A stretch of 64,000 bases of DNA from Parelaphostrongylus tenuis (GCA_019055375.1 JAHQIW010000484.1:31582-95581); one strand, 5' to 3'; numbered from the stretch's first letter, positions 1 through 37,752 are shown. Notes: generated from the sequence alone by a model not told the origin. Translations and numbers: made by a program.

Positions 1-320
1 CGACTGTTTCTATTTTTTTGGGCGAGATCTATAAAAACAGTCGAAAGAAGAGGTATGATTCATTTTACCAGCCACGAGCTCGACTGTTGGTCACCGCATT
101 GTAGGGGATTTATCATCTGACTTGCGGTGATTTGTTATCCGGCGTCGATTCCTTCACAAGTAAGGGTGTATTCCCAAGGGTTTGACTGGATCGAAAGGCA
201 CTCTGTTACTGATGAGCCTGCAAGGGCGAAATAGGCCCGTCTAGTACTCCATAAAAGCCCCAGCTGAGCTCACAAAAGGCTCAAAACACGTTATTGATTA
301 TCGGACATATCAGTTGTTAG
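1..320 (+). repeat. hammerhead-bearing repeat element, right part (cut by window edge)
   Basis: Shares, in order, a TCTATAAAAACAGTCGAA block, GGTATGATTCATT, a GTCGATTCCTT hairpin region, a hammerhead motif and GGCTCAAAACA with the copies at 2.0, 33.5, 41.5 and 54.6 kb. The left part lies outside the window. Confidence 0.7.
203..247 (+). ncRNA. hammerhead ribozyme motif, type I
   Basis: Core CTGATGA at 209-215, stem II GCCT-GCAA-GGGC (216-227, GNRA loop), GAA at 228-230, short stem III, predicted cleavage after the C of GTC at 241, and stem I closed by TAGTAC. Stem III is weak: A-U and G-U pairs only. Confidence 0.6.
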
Positions 321-1764
321 TCACCTCGCCCCGGGCAGGATGATGAAGGACGTTTTTCAAAGGGAAATGGTGATCTAGAACGGTGAAGCGGCGACTGCGG
401 CATCACGAAAATTTTTATGATAAGCTCATGATAAGGTACTTGAAATATATAAAGTTAGAGTTGCAGTGATAAACATGTGGTCATTGGGACGATTCCAAGT
501 TCTTGGTTCAGCAAGCTCTGTGAGCCTTGGGATAGGCAAATGGCATTGATTTTTCCTAAGATAATAGGCGCATACTTTAGGGAATAATCAACGCCGATAG
601 CTTCAATAATTCAGCTTTTTTAAGATGGACACCATTTTTATAATAACTCAAGGTAAGATATGAATGTCTTGACTTGTTTGCTAACTATATGCTATCAACG
701 GAACAGCTTTGCTTACTGCTGCGTTCTGCTATGATATCGTACATCGTTATATTCCACAATATGAAATTTTTTTGAACTACCAGTGTTCAACTGATTCCCA
801 TGACAAATCTGTCAACAAATGGAATTTATTCATGACATTTTATCCTCGAAAGAAAAACTTCATTTCCAATCGTTGTGATGGACGTAGAAAAAATCACAGA
901 ACAGGATGCAACTTCAGAAACTTGAGAAAATTATGCGAAATCAATAAACTAAATCAGTTCCATGTGATTCGATACGATTATAACAGTTGGAGAAAACCTC
1001 AAAGAGATTTGATTACTGGCAATCCTCTATGTTGGAACAATGCTATAATTAAACAACTCAACTTATCGCAAAAGTGATTACTTCTTCCTGTTTGAATAGT
1101 AGGCCATTGCTGATCCTTTGGGAGACTATAACGTTCATGTGACCGTTAAAAATTATTGCGATAGCGTTGTAAAACAGCTATTAGCTCTTATCAAAGAACA
1201 ATTTTGCCGTCGCTGCAAAAAATGATGTGGAAACCTGGGCGTGTTTTTATTTTATCGTCGTCTTTGTTTTAGACGTTTCACGACACCGAGTGATTCTTGA
1301 TACTTGGGACAATGAACAATTATTTCAACTGTCGAGTGCATTGAAGTCAATGCATCCCGTTCATTATGCGCCATCTTTACGAGCGCTTTTGAAATCAATG
1401 CGATTGATAGTGAAAGTGTCAAATGAACATTATATAATAAGTGGACAAAAACAATGATGTTTTGACGGAAGTGCAGCAAAGGGACCCAGTGCGACGAATT
1501 AGTCAGGTCTTATCGGCTTGCATAAAAATCACTCAAAAGAAAATGATAAAATAAAGGCATCAACAACATGGAATGCGAGGAATTTGAACGGCTTTTTTCT
1601 GCTCAAATTTCATGTTATTTCATTGCTTTCCATTCTTTGAGGATCAAATCCAAATTAGGGGAGTAGGCATAGTAGGCATGACAGAATAGGTGAATTTTCT
1701 CCAACAGAAAATATAAGAGGTAATATACCTAGTATAAACTTGATGAGAGCTGATAACAAATTCA
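321..1764. other. no gene recognised
   Basis: AT-rich sequence. A 122-codon plus-strand frame at 709-1077 has a start and no stop but no recognisable motif and no splice context. I saw no repeat here with a second copy in the window. Confidence 0.4.
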
Positions 1765-1793
1765 ACATGTTTTGAGCGATATGTGAGGATTAA

Positions 1794-1841
1794 GTGCTAT
1801 ATGGGGGCCTGTTTCGTTCCTCCAGGACTCTCCAATATCAC
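1794..1841 (-). ncRNA. degenerate hammerhead motif
   Basis: The outer stem (GTGATA/TAGCAC) and ACGAAACAGG are recognisable, but the CUGANGA box has decayed to TTGGAGA. Almost certainly inactive. Confidence 0.45.
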
Positions 1842-2155
1842 AGTTCCTCGATTCAGTTGATCCTTGAGGCTATATTCCTCTATAAAGTAATCGACTCCAC
1901 CAGCAATCAAGCTGGTGGCTGCTAAAATGAACATACTTCTCCTTTCGACCGCCCAGACTACTATCGTTTTTGAGCGAGGTCTATAAAAAAAGCGGTCGAA
2001 TGGGCAGGTATGATTCATTATAGTAGCCACAAGCTTGAACGCTGGCTTTTGCAATGTCACAGGATTCTACGACCTGATTTGCGGTAATTTACTACTTGGT
2101 GTCGATTCCTTCTTAGAGGAGTACAGCCTTTAGAGATCCGCTGAACCGAGGGATT

Positions 2156-2204
2156 GTGCTACTGAAGTGCCCCGGTGAGGCCGAAACAAGAGCCTGTCTA
2201 TCAC
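2156..2204 (+). ncRNA. hammerhead motif with one core change
   Basis: Stem I GTGCTA/TATCAC, core CTGAAGT (A9 changed to T), a GCC/GGC stem II, GAA, stem III ACA..TGT and a GTC cleavage triplet. Probably inactive. Confidence 0.5.
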
Positions 2205-2240
2205 TTAGATCTCACAAACGGCTCAAAACATGTTACATTA

Positions 2241-3732
2241 TTACCAGACTATCATTTTTTTGAGCGAGCTCCATAAAAGTCGTCGAATGGAAGGGTATAA
2301 ATTTGATCTGTAATAGAATTATACCAAGCCATCTGATATACAGATCGTTTTTATAAAAACATTAACCATTTTTTCTTACCTCAGTAGTGTTTGACTACAT
2401 TTTCAACAGCCGAAAATGATTTAGGCAATGAATAAATCAACACTGTAATCTCAAGCACGGTTCTGGCTGAACTGGTTTGATTGCCGATTTGAATTCCTTC
2501 ATTTCCGTAGTTGGATGACTAATGATGGCAAACGATTACAATCAAAACAGCCGAAAAAAAGACAGTGCGAGGATCTTGACGGTGTCGCGCAAGCGCGTTC
2601 TGCCCTGGAAAGGTACAGTTGTGGTTAGTATCTATTATAGATATATCACGGCTACAAGTTTAGTCGTATATCAGCACTTCTCTGATTATTTTCACATCGT
2701 ACCCTGCGCTTAAAAATAAATTAGGCAAGTAATGTAAAATAAGTAAGTTAATTTAATATATCAATTTTATTTAACTGAATGCGTATCCGCGTTGATTTCG
2801 TTCGCAGGTGATCTCGCTAGAGTTATTCAGCGAGAGGTATGATTTGGCAAGAATTCGCTACTATTTCAAAGTAAAAAATTCACAGTTTTTATTTCCTTAC
2901 GGTAGAAGTATTCGAAACTCAAAAGAGTTCCTAAATTTAGTCGAATTTTTTCTGACGATCTTCACGTATCCTCGGAATCAATAATAAACATTTTATTGTG
3001 ATAAGCCTAAAAGAGATGTCACAATATGTTCTCAATTCCAAATAATATTGCAGCATCTTCAACTTCTTCAACTCGTTCAGACTAGATCCTTTTAGAGGCG
3101 AATTCAGAGGAGTAACTTTGTACGGAGGATTCAGGAACCGTCTTTTATAAAGGACTATTGTTGATTTGGCTACCTCACATCAATTAAAACATTCTTTTAT
3201 ACGATAGAAAGAGTCTGCTAATAATTCTATAACATGTTACAGATCAACATTTCAAAAGCTTTGAAAACATGAAACTAACCGATCGTTTATTTGAACGACA
3301 AAACACCTTTATAGATTGAAGTCAGCCTATGTAAAAGCTAGGAATCGTAAAGGCAGTACATAAGAAAGTTTGGCAACATTTACATCAGAATATTTACATG
3401 GCTTGACTAAAGTTCCAAATAGCATCATTACATCTCAAACCAAACGAGAAAGAAGGCAGAAAAAAATGTAGATGAGACTAGATTTTTTTCATTCTCTACA
3501 ACGCACTAGGACATAAAACTATGTTCGCGTAAAGGAGGTCAATAAGATGAATATCAAATCAACAAAGCATCAAATATCGTTGGTTTTCAGCTCTGTACTA
3601 TATCATCTGGAGGGAGTGAGCTTAATAACCTATACAAAGCATCTTTTCATAACTAGACACAAAAATTGCATAAATTGTATTCGATCTTCAGAAATTGAAA
3701 ACATGATTAATAAGGCAGAGAATGTTATAGAA
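2241..3732. other. downstream flank of atn-1
   Basis: Starts with a second hammerhead-element border (GAGCGAGCTCCATAAAAGTCG at about 2263). The rest is AT-rich and includes the atn-1 3' UTR, whose end I cannot place. The TTTATT at 3287-3292 (AATAAA on minus) is a distant candidate. Confidence 0.4.
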
Positions 3733-27646
<23,914 letters not shown>

Positions 27647-29339
27647 CACCCCGCACCTGTCACATATGCTATAGTGGATGGAAAATATTCGAGAAGTGAT
27701 ATAAAGCTCCTAGTAGAATCAGAAAACGATCGTCATGTAGAAGTCAATGCGGTTATTTTTACTGGATTAATCGAATTTCACCAATTATTAGATAATCTGA
27801 ACATCGCTTTGTCTTAAATTCTGTTGGAACGAAGTCGCTTGAATGCGCGAAAGATATAGAACATCTAGAGAACTAACGGAAGACGAGATGAAAAAATAGA
27901 ACTAATCAATTAGACTGACGAAAAAAATCAAAAATTTCATTTGATTTGAAGCATTATTGTTGAGCAGAATGGATACATCAGTTAGACGTTGTTAGTATTC
28001 ACATAAGACAAATCGCTGTCATCAAAAATTGATCTTAGTAACTAGAGACCGTTGCGAATTGATTTCCATTCACATTATGCGGAAAGAGCTGTCACTGTCA
28101 ACTTTAAACAAACTTTATTCAGCTCGAAGCGAACCTACATACATAAAAATTAGATTTAAAGTGTCAAAATCTAAAATCTTGGTTTGTTAGCAGAATAAAA
28201 GCTCCCTTGTTTAAAACAAGGTGAGAATTCAATTTTCTCGGAGTCCAACGAACGTATTTTGTGCATTTTTTTGCCTTGGATTACATTTTAAAAATTCATT
28301 TCGTTTTTCTTTTTGTTTCATTTCTTCAAAAATTATAAATTATAGTCCTGATACAATGCTTTTCGTTGATAAACAAATTCAAACAAATGAGTCCTGCTTC
28401 AGAACATTAGTGAGAAAATAAACTTGAAAATGATCGGTGCCAGATAAAACAGAGAGCCAATCACTAGTCATTCATTTGCTAAAGATTACATAATTTATCG
28501 GTTAATGAATATACATCTAATTCAACAATTAATAGTAGTATCTGATCTATTAACTTTGAAGGATCGGCAAATGGAAATCTAACCAGAATTCATACTCAGC
28601 CTTTGACTGATACGATAATACACCATCTGTCAAGATTCAAAGATGAGATTTGATGTTAAGATTGTGCAGATTCACATCTGGAGTGCTTTGACTCTGACAA
28701 TAGATCGAAATTGAGCGCAACTTTCATCAAAAACTCGTCAAATACATAATTTACCAGAAAAAATAAAAACAGATGAAAAGACAATTAGGCAACAATTACT
28801 TCTTCCAAAATTCTTATATCTATTTATCATACATTAATTATTACAACAGATAAGTTTGCGAAGGTAGCGTATATCACGGAGTTTTGCTTAAGTTCGACAT
28901 GAGCAAAAGCATTAATCACCAGTCTCTTAAGCCGCTCAAAAAGCGCGACGCCTGATTTCACCGGGATAACTCGTAGGACGGAAAACTTAACCTCCTCTAT
29001 TCGCTCTTCAAGTTCTTGCAAAAACTTTCGTTTGATGAATTAGATTTGATGCTTTACCACACACCAAAGAAAATATTTGCGGCGTCAAGTCAAAGCTTTT
29101 GGTCGATCATTCATCATGCGGACCACAATGGACCCACCTACGATCTCCCATAGGCTTCTAAACACATCTATTGAGCTCTTTGCTGAGCAGTGCTTCTGTA
29201 CGAGAAAAGAAACACAGCTATTCTTAGAGTTCACCAAATCAACTTTATCAGTCTATAAACAAAATACTGGAACAAATGACACCACCAATGGGTCAATGGA
29301 ACTGGTAGCTTTTATTGCACTTTTCGTAATATTATGATA

Positions 29340-29470
29340 TTTCATATATACCTAAGAGAGTTGAGTGGTGAGCAAAAATACGACCACAGACGGGGGTCGA
29401 ACTCGCGTTCCATCCATACCGGGACGCATGCTACGTATTTTAAAAACGTATTTTTGCTCACCATTCACTT
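29340..29470. mobile_element. short fold-back element with tRNA-like centre
   Basis: GTGAGCAAAAATACG at 29368-29382 is repeated inverted at 29447-29461. On the minus strand, between the arms, a B-box-like GAGTTCGACCCCC follows GGTATGGATGG. Related to the copies at 30655 and 56.3 kb. Confidence 0.6.
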
Positions 29471-30654
29471 TCGCTTCAACTTGGTTATGTCCTCTTATAA
29501 TTCATAATGTACAGTCTAACGAGAGCGTTCGATTGGATCACGAAATCTATACTCACTTATTTCCAGGTATAATTCGTGTGGGACCCGAAAAAGTGGGAGG
29601 AATTTGATTTTTGAGAGAGTTATTCTACTATTCAATTCTCTAAAAGGGAAGTGAGAAAAATATACAAGACAGAAAAGGAGTCAGTTGATTGGTGCACTTG
29701 CAGGACTTCTAGATAGGGAGCGAACTGCGAACAGTGTGCTGTACGAACTGTACATTATGAGTTACGTAGTCCTCCGCCATTCTTGCACTTTTACAGCGAA
29801 TCTCTAAATCTCTATCATATTGTTAGTTGTGCACTCTCTTGCAAGATGAGACGCACCGTCCGCTACCTTTGCAAAGCTTCGAAATTCCAAACAAAATAGT
29901 ACACTCAAAAAATTAGCATCATATTTCATTCCCACGCATCAAAATACTTATATATGAAAATCTAAAAGAAAGTTACAATTGTGATTAAAGTATAAGCTTT
30001 TTGGAAAAAGAGTTGATAACCACTTAGTAGATACAAACTGCTTACCAGAAACGGTCTATTGAATGAATAGCGAACAATTGCTATTCAACTGTCAGAAGGC
30101 GATTTATCAAGGAACTTGACCTAATACAGCTTTCAAGATTTGAGAACGTAATTATACAAAGAAAAATAGGTGCTGACAACTCGTGATACTGGTTATATTC
30201 CGAGATACCGCTGCCTCATCCAAAAGGATGCTATCGAAGGAAACGGTTTGAGAAATGAGTCGGTGATGAATCACATAAGGACAACAAAAGTGAACGATAG
30301 TACTGTAAACAGTGACAGGATTCGTCTTGGTGTGCCATCATTATCAGCGAAAATCGTTTAATCGTTCGTTGAGAATAAAACAAAAAATCAGGAATTTAAT
30401 GAAACTATTGACATAATAGATAATCAATAAATTCGAGAAATTTTTGAATAATGATCGAATAAAATTGATTTTCGTTGTGGTCAGACCAAACCTAAATGTT
30501 ATGCTAAAATTAAGGTTTCCCCACATCATTATAGAAATCTAGTGCATGTTAATAGGCATTTCGTACGTTAAGATGACCAACAATCAAGAATAATTTGATT
30601 ATTCCAAGAATTCTTATGTTTTTACCGCTTTTTCGCAGTGTTATGCTCTTTGAA

Positions 30655-30786
30655 GTGAATTGAGTGGTGAGCATGAATTCGACCTCAGACGGAAGTTGAA
30701 CCTGCGCTTCATCCACGCGGGGGACGAAATTTTGAAATTGGTTTTGAACTTTGCAAAATGGAATTTTCTCTCATCACTCAATTCAC
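30655..30786. mobile_element. short fold-back element
   Basis: GTGAATTGAGTGGTGAG (30655-30671) is mirrored by CTCATCACTCAATTCAC (30770-30786) with one mismatch. The interior has a decayed tRNA-like B box on the minus strand. Confidence 0.65.
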
Positions 30787-33344
30787 TCAGGTATATTTAG
30801 ATTGGATTATTGTCAACCATAAACTAACATGACAACAATCGTCAAAGAAGGAGCAAAAACTTGAAGGTGAAGTGTTGCGGAAAAGTATAGTCGCGACCAG
30901 TCCACTACACATACGTCACGTTTCAAGTTTCGCTAGTATCACAGCACTTCTGCAGTGAAATTTTTTTTACCCTTAGTCTTTTTTCAAATTTTTCTAGGAG
31001 TTATCTTAAGGACGACGAACGACTGTGAACCACCAATTTTGATTTTCGTGGTTGTGAGGAAGACAGAGTCGAAATTTCAGTTGAATTAACTTCAATTATA
31101 AACTCGTACCAGTTCATTAATGACAGCACAACAAAGCGCAAGACCCAGCATGACTATTCCATTTATGTATTCCAGTGTTTTCTAACGATTGTTCGGAAAA
31201 TGGTAAAGATAAAAACGAATCACGACGAATCTCCTGTATTACTTTAATTGCCAAAGAACGAAGAGAACAACGAATGACGATAAAATCGACGAAAAGAAGA
31301 ACCACTCGACAACAACGCAATCAAACAGAAAGATTTGTGTGGACTATGACGACAGACCACGTGTGTGTAGAACGAACACAGTAAATACACTAAAAGAGAT
31401 GAAAGGAGTAGGGTACAAACGGTCGCCAAAAAAAAAAACAGAAAAAACCCGTCTTCAGTTTTCTAAAGGTAAAAAAATTTTGCGAACCTCTTTATTTTTG
31501 TCGTTCTTCCGATGATCTTCATCATCGTAAACTCACAAATTCATGTACATTCAAAAAGGGGTGGTTCTGCTACAGATGCGAGCAACGACATCCGTTTCAT
31601 TGAGATCGGACTCAATGACGATGTATAGCCATTTTGATCAGATAGGGATGCTTGAAGAAAAAATAATAGGATAGTACGACAATAACTACTGAAGTGAATT
31701 TCACTTTTCCGAAGAAGATAGCTCAAAGGTTTCAAAGACTTCTATAAGCCTTTTGGTACGTTTGCATTTGCTTTATGATTTTCTAGCAAAAAACTATTCT
31801 AAGCAGACTTTGATACTTTTGCTCGAACTCACCGATTGAAACATTTCTGACAAATAATTTATATACAGGTCACGCCTAATTTGGACGTTTCGTCTTGCAT
31901 ATACAGATTTCGATGCATGAACCAACTGACTTGCTTGAAATTTTGCCCTTGAAAGTCTGCTTTTTTTTGGTACAAAACTTTGTAGCCTTTTTCTAAAAAG
32001 AAATACAAAACACCGAACTGAAGAATTTAATTTAATTATGATTTATAATGATTTCAAGAAGGCAGTACAACGCGTTTCAATTGATTACTGATTGCTAAAC
32101 AAATACTGATGTCAGTACTAAACCCATGAGAGTTTTGTGCGCATTTAATGTGGAAAAGTATAGAAGAATTGATACATCCTGTAAAACTTTGCAGTATCAA
32201 ATATAGCTCTGCCTTAACAACTGTACTGTTACTTCAATACATATATTGAGGGACACGCACATTTGATACGTGAACAGAGTCATACTTTAGTTATTACACA
32301 TAATTGTACTGCTCTAGCAGTAGGACGACGATGCAGCTGGATAGACCTTGCAACCAGAGCTGAGGGGAGGGCAGCGAGTGATGGCTTCTCAGGCTCTTTC
32401 GTAGTCGATGTCACGGCTATTCGTCCGTTGGAGGTGGACTTGAGAAGCTCACCCACCCATGTACCCTCTCATGAGTGCAAGTTTTTGGCCCAGCCAACGT
32501 GCGGAATGTAAATCTTTACACCAACCTATGATTATGCTGGTAAAGTGAACACAGAACGTACCAACCAAACTGTGGCAGCAGGAAAGGGGTGTACACCTCA
32601 GATATTCCTCAAAATTGCCAACAAATAGTCTCTTCTTCAAGTTTAGCCCTTTCTTAGCATCCATAGCCATGCTACGTTACAAATACCCCTTTTGACATCC
32701 TTTGCAGACGATAGAGACGATTCAATTCGACATAACTTTTGAAGAAGTTATGAGCAACGGAACGAAATTAAATTAGCGGTTTAGAAACAAGGTAAAATGT
32801 AGATGAAATCAATCTTTGCATTATCAAGAGTTTGTGAAAACTCACAACTAAATCAAAGCACACTTTGTGATATACGATAGGGCAATTAAGCAGTCTGCAA
32901 ACGTAATTAGCTTCTAGTTCGCTTTAGTTAGTTTTTCACTTTCAGCTTTCTCAGCACTTCCATTTTCATTTTATCATTCATCACCACATGGCGGATGATA
33001 AGAATTAAACTCAGCTCATCATATCTGGTATTAATCGTGGCATTCAGTTTGAAGCAAGCATCTATAATCAAACCCTTAACACTGCAGTAAAAATCTTTGA
33101 AATCCATAGATCTCTTCTGTGAAAATGCAACTTTTTACCCCATCAAGACGAAGTTTACTCTTCCCACCTTTTCTACAAGCTCACAGTTTGCGTTTGCCTT
33201 TAAAACTTCAGAAATTTTGCTTCCAGAAGAAGATATTTAAAAATGCAGTTTTTTCATACCTCTGTTGTTGGCCGCTCTTTTACAGACCCACTCGAAACGA
33301 ATTAATCTGGTAAGGATATGATATGTTTTGAGCCGATAGGTCTA

Positions 33345-33392
33345 GTGCTATAAAGGCGCCTATTTCGTCCTATTGGGACAAATCAGTAGCAC
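33345..33392 (-). ncRNA. degenerate hammerhead motif
   Basis: Stem I GTGCTA/TAGCAC is perfect and stem II GTCC/GGAC is present, but the core reads CTGATTT. Confidence 0.45.
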
Positions 33393-33670
33393 TCTCCCTT
33401 GGTTCCGTCGATTCCTTGAGGTCAAATAATCCTCTAAAAGATTCGACGCCGAGTATCACTCTAAGTCGAATGATGGTATTATCTGACGTTGTGGTGATCG
33501 GCAGTCGAGCTTGCGACTTTTATAATAAATCATACCTCTGTTATTGACCGCCCTTTTACAAAACCTCTCTAAACGATTTAATCTGATAAAGATATGACAT
33601 GTTTCTTCTTACTCGGCGTCGATTCCTGGAAGATTATTCAGCCTCAAAAGATCGACGGAACCGAGGGAGG

Positions 33671-33718
33671 GTGCTACTGATGAGTCCCAATAGGACGAAA
33701 TACGATCCTAAATAGCAC
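33671..33718 (+). ncRNA. hammerhead motif with intact core, decayed stem III
   Basis: GTGCTA, CTGATGA (33677-33683), stem II GTCC-CAATA-GGAC, GAA and the closing TAGCAC are intact. Stem III no longer pairs and U16.1 is lost. Confidence 0.55.
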
Positions 33719-34814
33719 AGTACTTTTATTATAAACTTTTAGTTGTAATTTCGTAAAGGTTCCACTTCTCCAAAAATTAGCGACGTCTATCAAGCAAACT
33801 ATGACTAAGTTCGCCTGAAGTCGATCTTGATCAATGAAGATGTGGATAATAAACTCAAGATTTTCAAGAGAAATATGTGAAGGAAAATGGTTGTAAGATA
33901 TCTCTTCTAAGTAAAAGTAGTATAAAAACGGGTACTAAGTCAAAAGTACAACCGTTTCGTGTACTACCCAGTTTCAAAAATACTCTTCTCTCCATTTTCA
34001 CAAAGACAAAATAATCCATGTCGAGTAGGCACAAAGTGCATCGGAAAAGTCTGAAGGAAACCGAATAATGTCACTCATATGAATAAAATGGATACCAAAT
34101 AAATCCATTAGATATGACCGGCGAAAACGTAGTTGAATGTCAGAAGGACTTCGGTCTTGGCCTTTGTGTCTTAGTGGTTCACGGCACGAAACCTCTCTTC
34201 AACCACCGTGATTTCAAGGCAACATTTAGAAAATAATGGCTTTAATGAGTGCAGCATTCGCATCTAGTACATTCTAATCAAAAGCAACAGATTAAAAATA
34301 GATACCACATAGACGAAACGATGGGATGAAAGGGTGAAAATTGTGGGCGTGTGACAAGACAACTCTATAGTGTAATGCGACTTGAGGTGAGTAGAAAAAA
34401 AAAAGAAAAAAAACGCCGAGGCGAATACCCGACGACGAAAAGCAATCAGTTCAATAACCAGAGCCAGAATGACAGACGGCGAATGCATGTAGGTCACCTA
34501 CATCACTCTATGATCGTTTCATAATAGTGTTATACGAATTAAACGAACTGAGTAAAGCCTACAACAATTTTCAAGAATTATGAGTCAAAAGGTCTCCGGT
34601 GGCCTCCATATGACTGTTGAGCATGAAAAACGCCATCATTGCTATACAGAGTCGTTAAGTTTTTTGCGTGATAAGTGAATTATGATATTGTCGGCTACAG
34701 TAAGACAGCAAAGTACTAGAAAGAATCTTCAAACGGTTCTTTGACCTACAGTTCCTCACAAGTTTGCTATTCCAATACTATGTGGAATACGAAATGACAA
34801 AAGGTCAAAGTTTC

Positions 34815-35250
34815 CAGCTTTTAATAAATCCTTGCAGGATGAGGCACCCATTTGACTTGACGAAGCATCGTTAGCGTGTGACTGAGTGCATGTCTGGCTT
34901 ATACATTGACTTGGCACTGTCTACTGATGTATCAAATTAGTGTACAACGCTTTCTAACAATTCATATCAAATTTCAAATAAATCCATGAGATCAACGAGG
35001 ACGACCACCTGTAGATAATCGGCTGATTTATCGTCTTCAGAGGAGACGAAGGCGTCGGAACGTTAGCCGAATAAATCTTATTTATGAATTTATCAACCTC
35101 GTGGTATTAGCTGAGTCATAAATGAAACTATTTGTACCAATTTGCCGATCTCGAAAAAAGGGAAGGTTTGGTATGCCCGCTAATCGGGAACGAACTAGGA
35201 TGGTTACGAGTGAATTTCAGGCCACCTGAATCCACTGCACTACACCCGCT
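34815..35250 (-). mobile_element. SINE copy split by a later insertion
   Basis: The two SINE halves (34815-34940 with ACTGAGTGCATGTCTGGCTT; 35125-35250 with TACCAATTTGCCGATCTCG and a tRNA-like end CACTGCACTACACCC) are separated by about 185 bases unrelated to the SINE. That insert contains CTTCAGAGGAGACGAAGGCG, TCGGAACGTTAGCC. Confidence 0.55.
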
Positions 35251-36720
35251 GTCCTGCATGTGATGACAGGTTTGGTGTTGAATTGTTGTTCAAACTGAGT
35301 CAATTCTTGCGGAGAACCTGAATCACTCTGTATAATGTCATAGATTTTTTTTGTTCAGATTTTCAGAAAGAACATGGAAAAACCTTGGTGCAACATAGTG
35401 ACTAAAAGATCGGGATAACACAAGAAATCTCTTTCGTCTAAAAAGTTTCCCCACTGCAGCTCAAAAGATCAGGAAGTGTATTTCAAGTAGCCATTTTTGA
35501 ACGCCGATTACACTCTCCTGAAATCCGATAGCTGTCGCTGCTATGTGAAACGAACAAATATCTTCGACTTCACAGCGACTTCAGAACGCTGAATTGCCTC
35601 ACGGATTTAAGAACTAGCCGAATGGTTTTTTGACATTATGGTTTTCTTCTTCGCCACTCGTTTAGCAGGATAATTAGAACGAAATCAATTATATACACAT
35701 CTTAACAGATTCGCGACAAAGCCGGTTTATTGACGGTAATAATTTATCCATTAACACTATCGCCACTTCACCCACGGCGAATTTGGCTGCCGTTAAAATA
35801 GTTCAAATTCCTATGTGCACAAAAATCAGTAATTCTTGGTAGATAATCAGTATGGGTGAGTCGAATTTTGTACAGTATTGTATTGTGAATAAAAATTTGT
35901 AATGTTTACAAGTTTTGGACCAGTTGATTGAGGACCAGTTCAATAGACACGGTGCGAAACGTCCGGAAAACTCATGGTTAATACAGTAGTTAAGAAATTC
36001 AGAACTTCACTTACTCAGAGAGAATACATTGCCCCGTCGTAGAATACAGGATACACAGAATTTGTACAAATTGGTCCTAACTTTGTATAGTTTGAGGAGT
36101 AAACCCTAAGCATTAAGAAAGTGAATCTCTCAAACATTCCAACGTTGACGCAAAAGCAGCAAAATGAGTAGATACAGTGGAGGAATAACAATGTCTTACT
36201 AGTGACGAACCCATCGTCTGCCCAGTTGCGTTTGCGTTGCAAATGTGTGTTATGGCGCAACAAAGAGGTGAAAAGATATCTTTCGAACGCCAAAAAATGA
36301 CACTTCCTTGCTGGTAGAACGTTAGAATATGCAACTCTAAAGAGGAAGGGAAAATCTCACATTTTCATAGTTCTCATTTCAGTCAATAGAGATGAATATG
36401 AGCTGAAATATATTGGCTTGGAAGTTAAAAGCAGGCACTACTTGCGCAGTATACGGCGTAGAATTCAAGGATTACAGAGATTTACAAGAAGAAAATTATT
36501 CGTCACAAAAGTTTGTGAGCACTTGTTTGTTAGGCTTTTCAATTTTATTTTGCACCTTCAAAATGACTGCTGTGAATAATCTTTGTAGCTTCCAATTCAC
36601 AGACCAAGAAAGAGCGGATTAAAAGTGGATGAGGAAAATTCGAATAGCAACATGGTGAATCGCATTGATACAACCAAGTACTAAGTCTAAATATCTGTCT
36701 GACGTCATTTCGTCCGGCTT

Positions 36721-36960
36721 ATTTACACATGCGACTTCATCTTAAGCGGCTGTAATGCTTGTCGCGTAGCGCATGTGGGAAACCGCATTCCCAAAACTCT
36801 CCGGCACTCAAAAAACGAACGCCCATAGAACGACACAGCCAAGCCATCTTCGAGATGGTAAAGAGATGCGCTCAACGCTCACAGTATTCTACGACGTTCA
36901 AGAAGGCGAAAAATACGAAGTGAATGCTAGAAGTACTGGGTTGCGCACAATGAGAAAAAA
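36721..36960 (+). repeat. dispersed repeat, copy 1
   Basis: Shares CCAATACTCT/CGGCACTC, GAACGCCCATAGAACG, CACAGCCAAGCCATC and GAATGCTAGAA, in order, with 62700-62930. The open frame across it is a repeat artefact. Confidence 0.5.
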
Positions 36961-37752
36961 TACTGTGAAGACGGATAAGAAAACGTGCCGAAATTATGAT
37001 TTTGTCCTTTGAATTAGCTTACGAACCGAAGAAAAATATTAGTAGTGATGAAATCAGAAAAATTAGAGCAACACCAACCCCAATAAAGTTACAAGGCAAT
37101 AATTGTAATGAGAGAAGTCTTTTATAACACTATTGTAGCTCAACAAATGCTGCCCACCTTTTCTTGCTGATGGTGATGACTTCGACTCTATGCCGACGGT
37201 AGCATCGACTACTCTGAGTTTGTCGTGAATAAATTTTGTCAATCAACGTGGACAGAGAGCGAACTGATAACTAACCAACATCAAAACCGGAACTATGGAT
37301 CATTCGTAACGATCCGATATAATGCTCTTTTTTTTCTCATGTTCCATTCCGCCTGATGATTCAAAATGCATGCGGTCGTTTCGGATTTGTTCCACACCGT
37401 TTCGTTCACGATCAACGAGTGGACACAAAATTTATTTGAGTGTCGTTAACTTGTCTCAAAAATCACGCATGGAGGGCTGTCGACTCTGCGCTAAGGGCTA
37501 GTTCCGTTCTTGAAATACGAGCCATAACGAGAACAGAGAGCCTAGTTGACACGTTTCGTTTGCTCCAGAAAATTGGAGATTCACCTTGCTAGGGCAAGAA
37601 ATGTTGTTCTGGCCTACCAAAGGTCTATTTATCCTGATCATTATCCTTTTTGGCTCTTTGTCTGTTTACTTTCTGCTTTGTTTAATTCATTTATTCCTTG
37701 ATTTTTATTCAACCCGTCATCACAATTTACTTGTGAATCCCAATACTTTTAT

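Larger units (their letters stand above)
1765..2240. repeat. inverted pair of hammerhead elements
   Basis: The left end reads ACATGTTTTGAGC and the right end reads GGCTCAAAACATGT. The two halves carry the same blocks in opposite orientation: a hammerhead relic on the minus strand at 1794-1841 and one on the plus strand at 2156-2204. This gives a terminal-inverted-repeat element of about 475 bp. Confidence 0.65.
33256..33725. repeat. inverted pair of hammerhead elements
   Basis: A minus-strand copy to the left and a plus-strand copy to the right. In addition, TCATACCTCTGTTRTTGRCC with CTTTTACA, then AATCTG occurs directly repeated at 33257 and 33531. The GTCGATTCCTTGAG and GTCGATTCCTGG hairpins are mirrored. 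Confidence 0.65.
27647..37752. other. upstream flank of atn-1, no gene recognised
   Basis: Ten kilobases with two short fold-backs, one hammerhead pair and a split SINE. A minus-strand frame at 28827-29021 (QELEERIEEVKFSVLRVIPV...) looks protein-like but has no known family. The atn-1 promoter should lie next to 27650; I see no distinctive element. Confidence 0.4.

Noticed and set aside
1797..2060. 87-codon minus-strand frame with VDYFIEEYSLKDQLN
   Set aside because: It is a translation of the hammerhead repeat. The same peptide-like string appears at 54.6 kb because the DNA is repeated, not because a protein is conserved.
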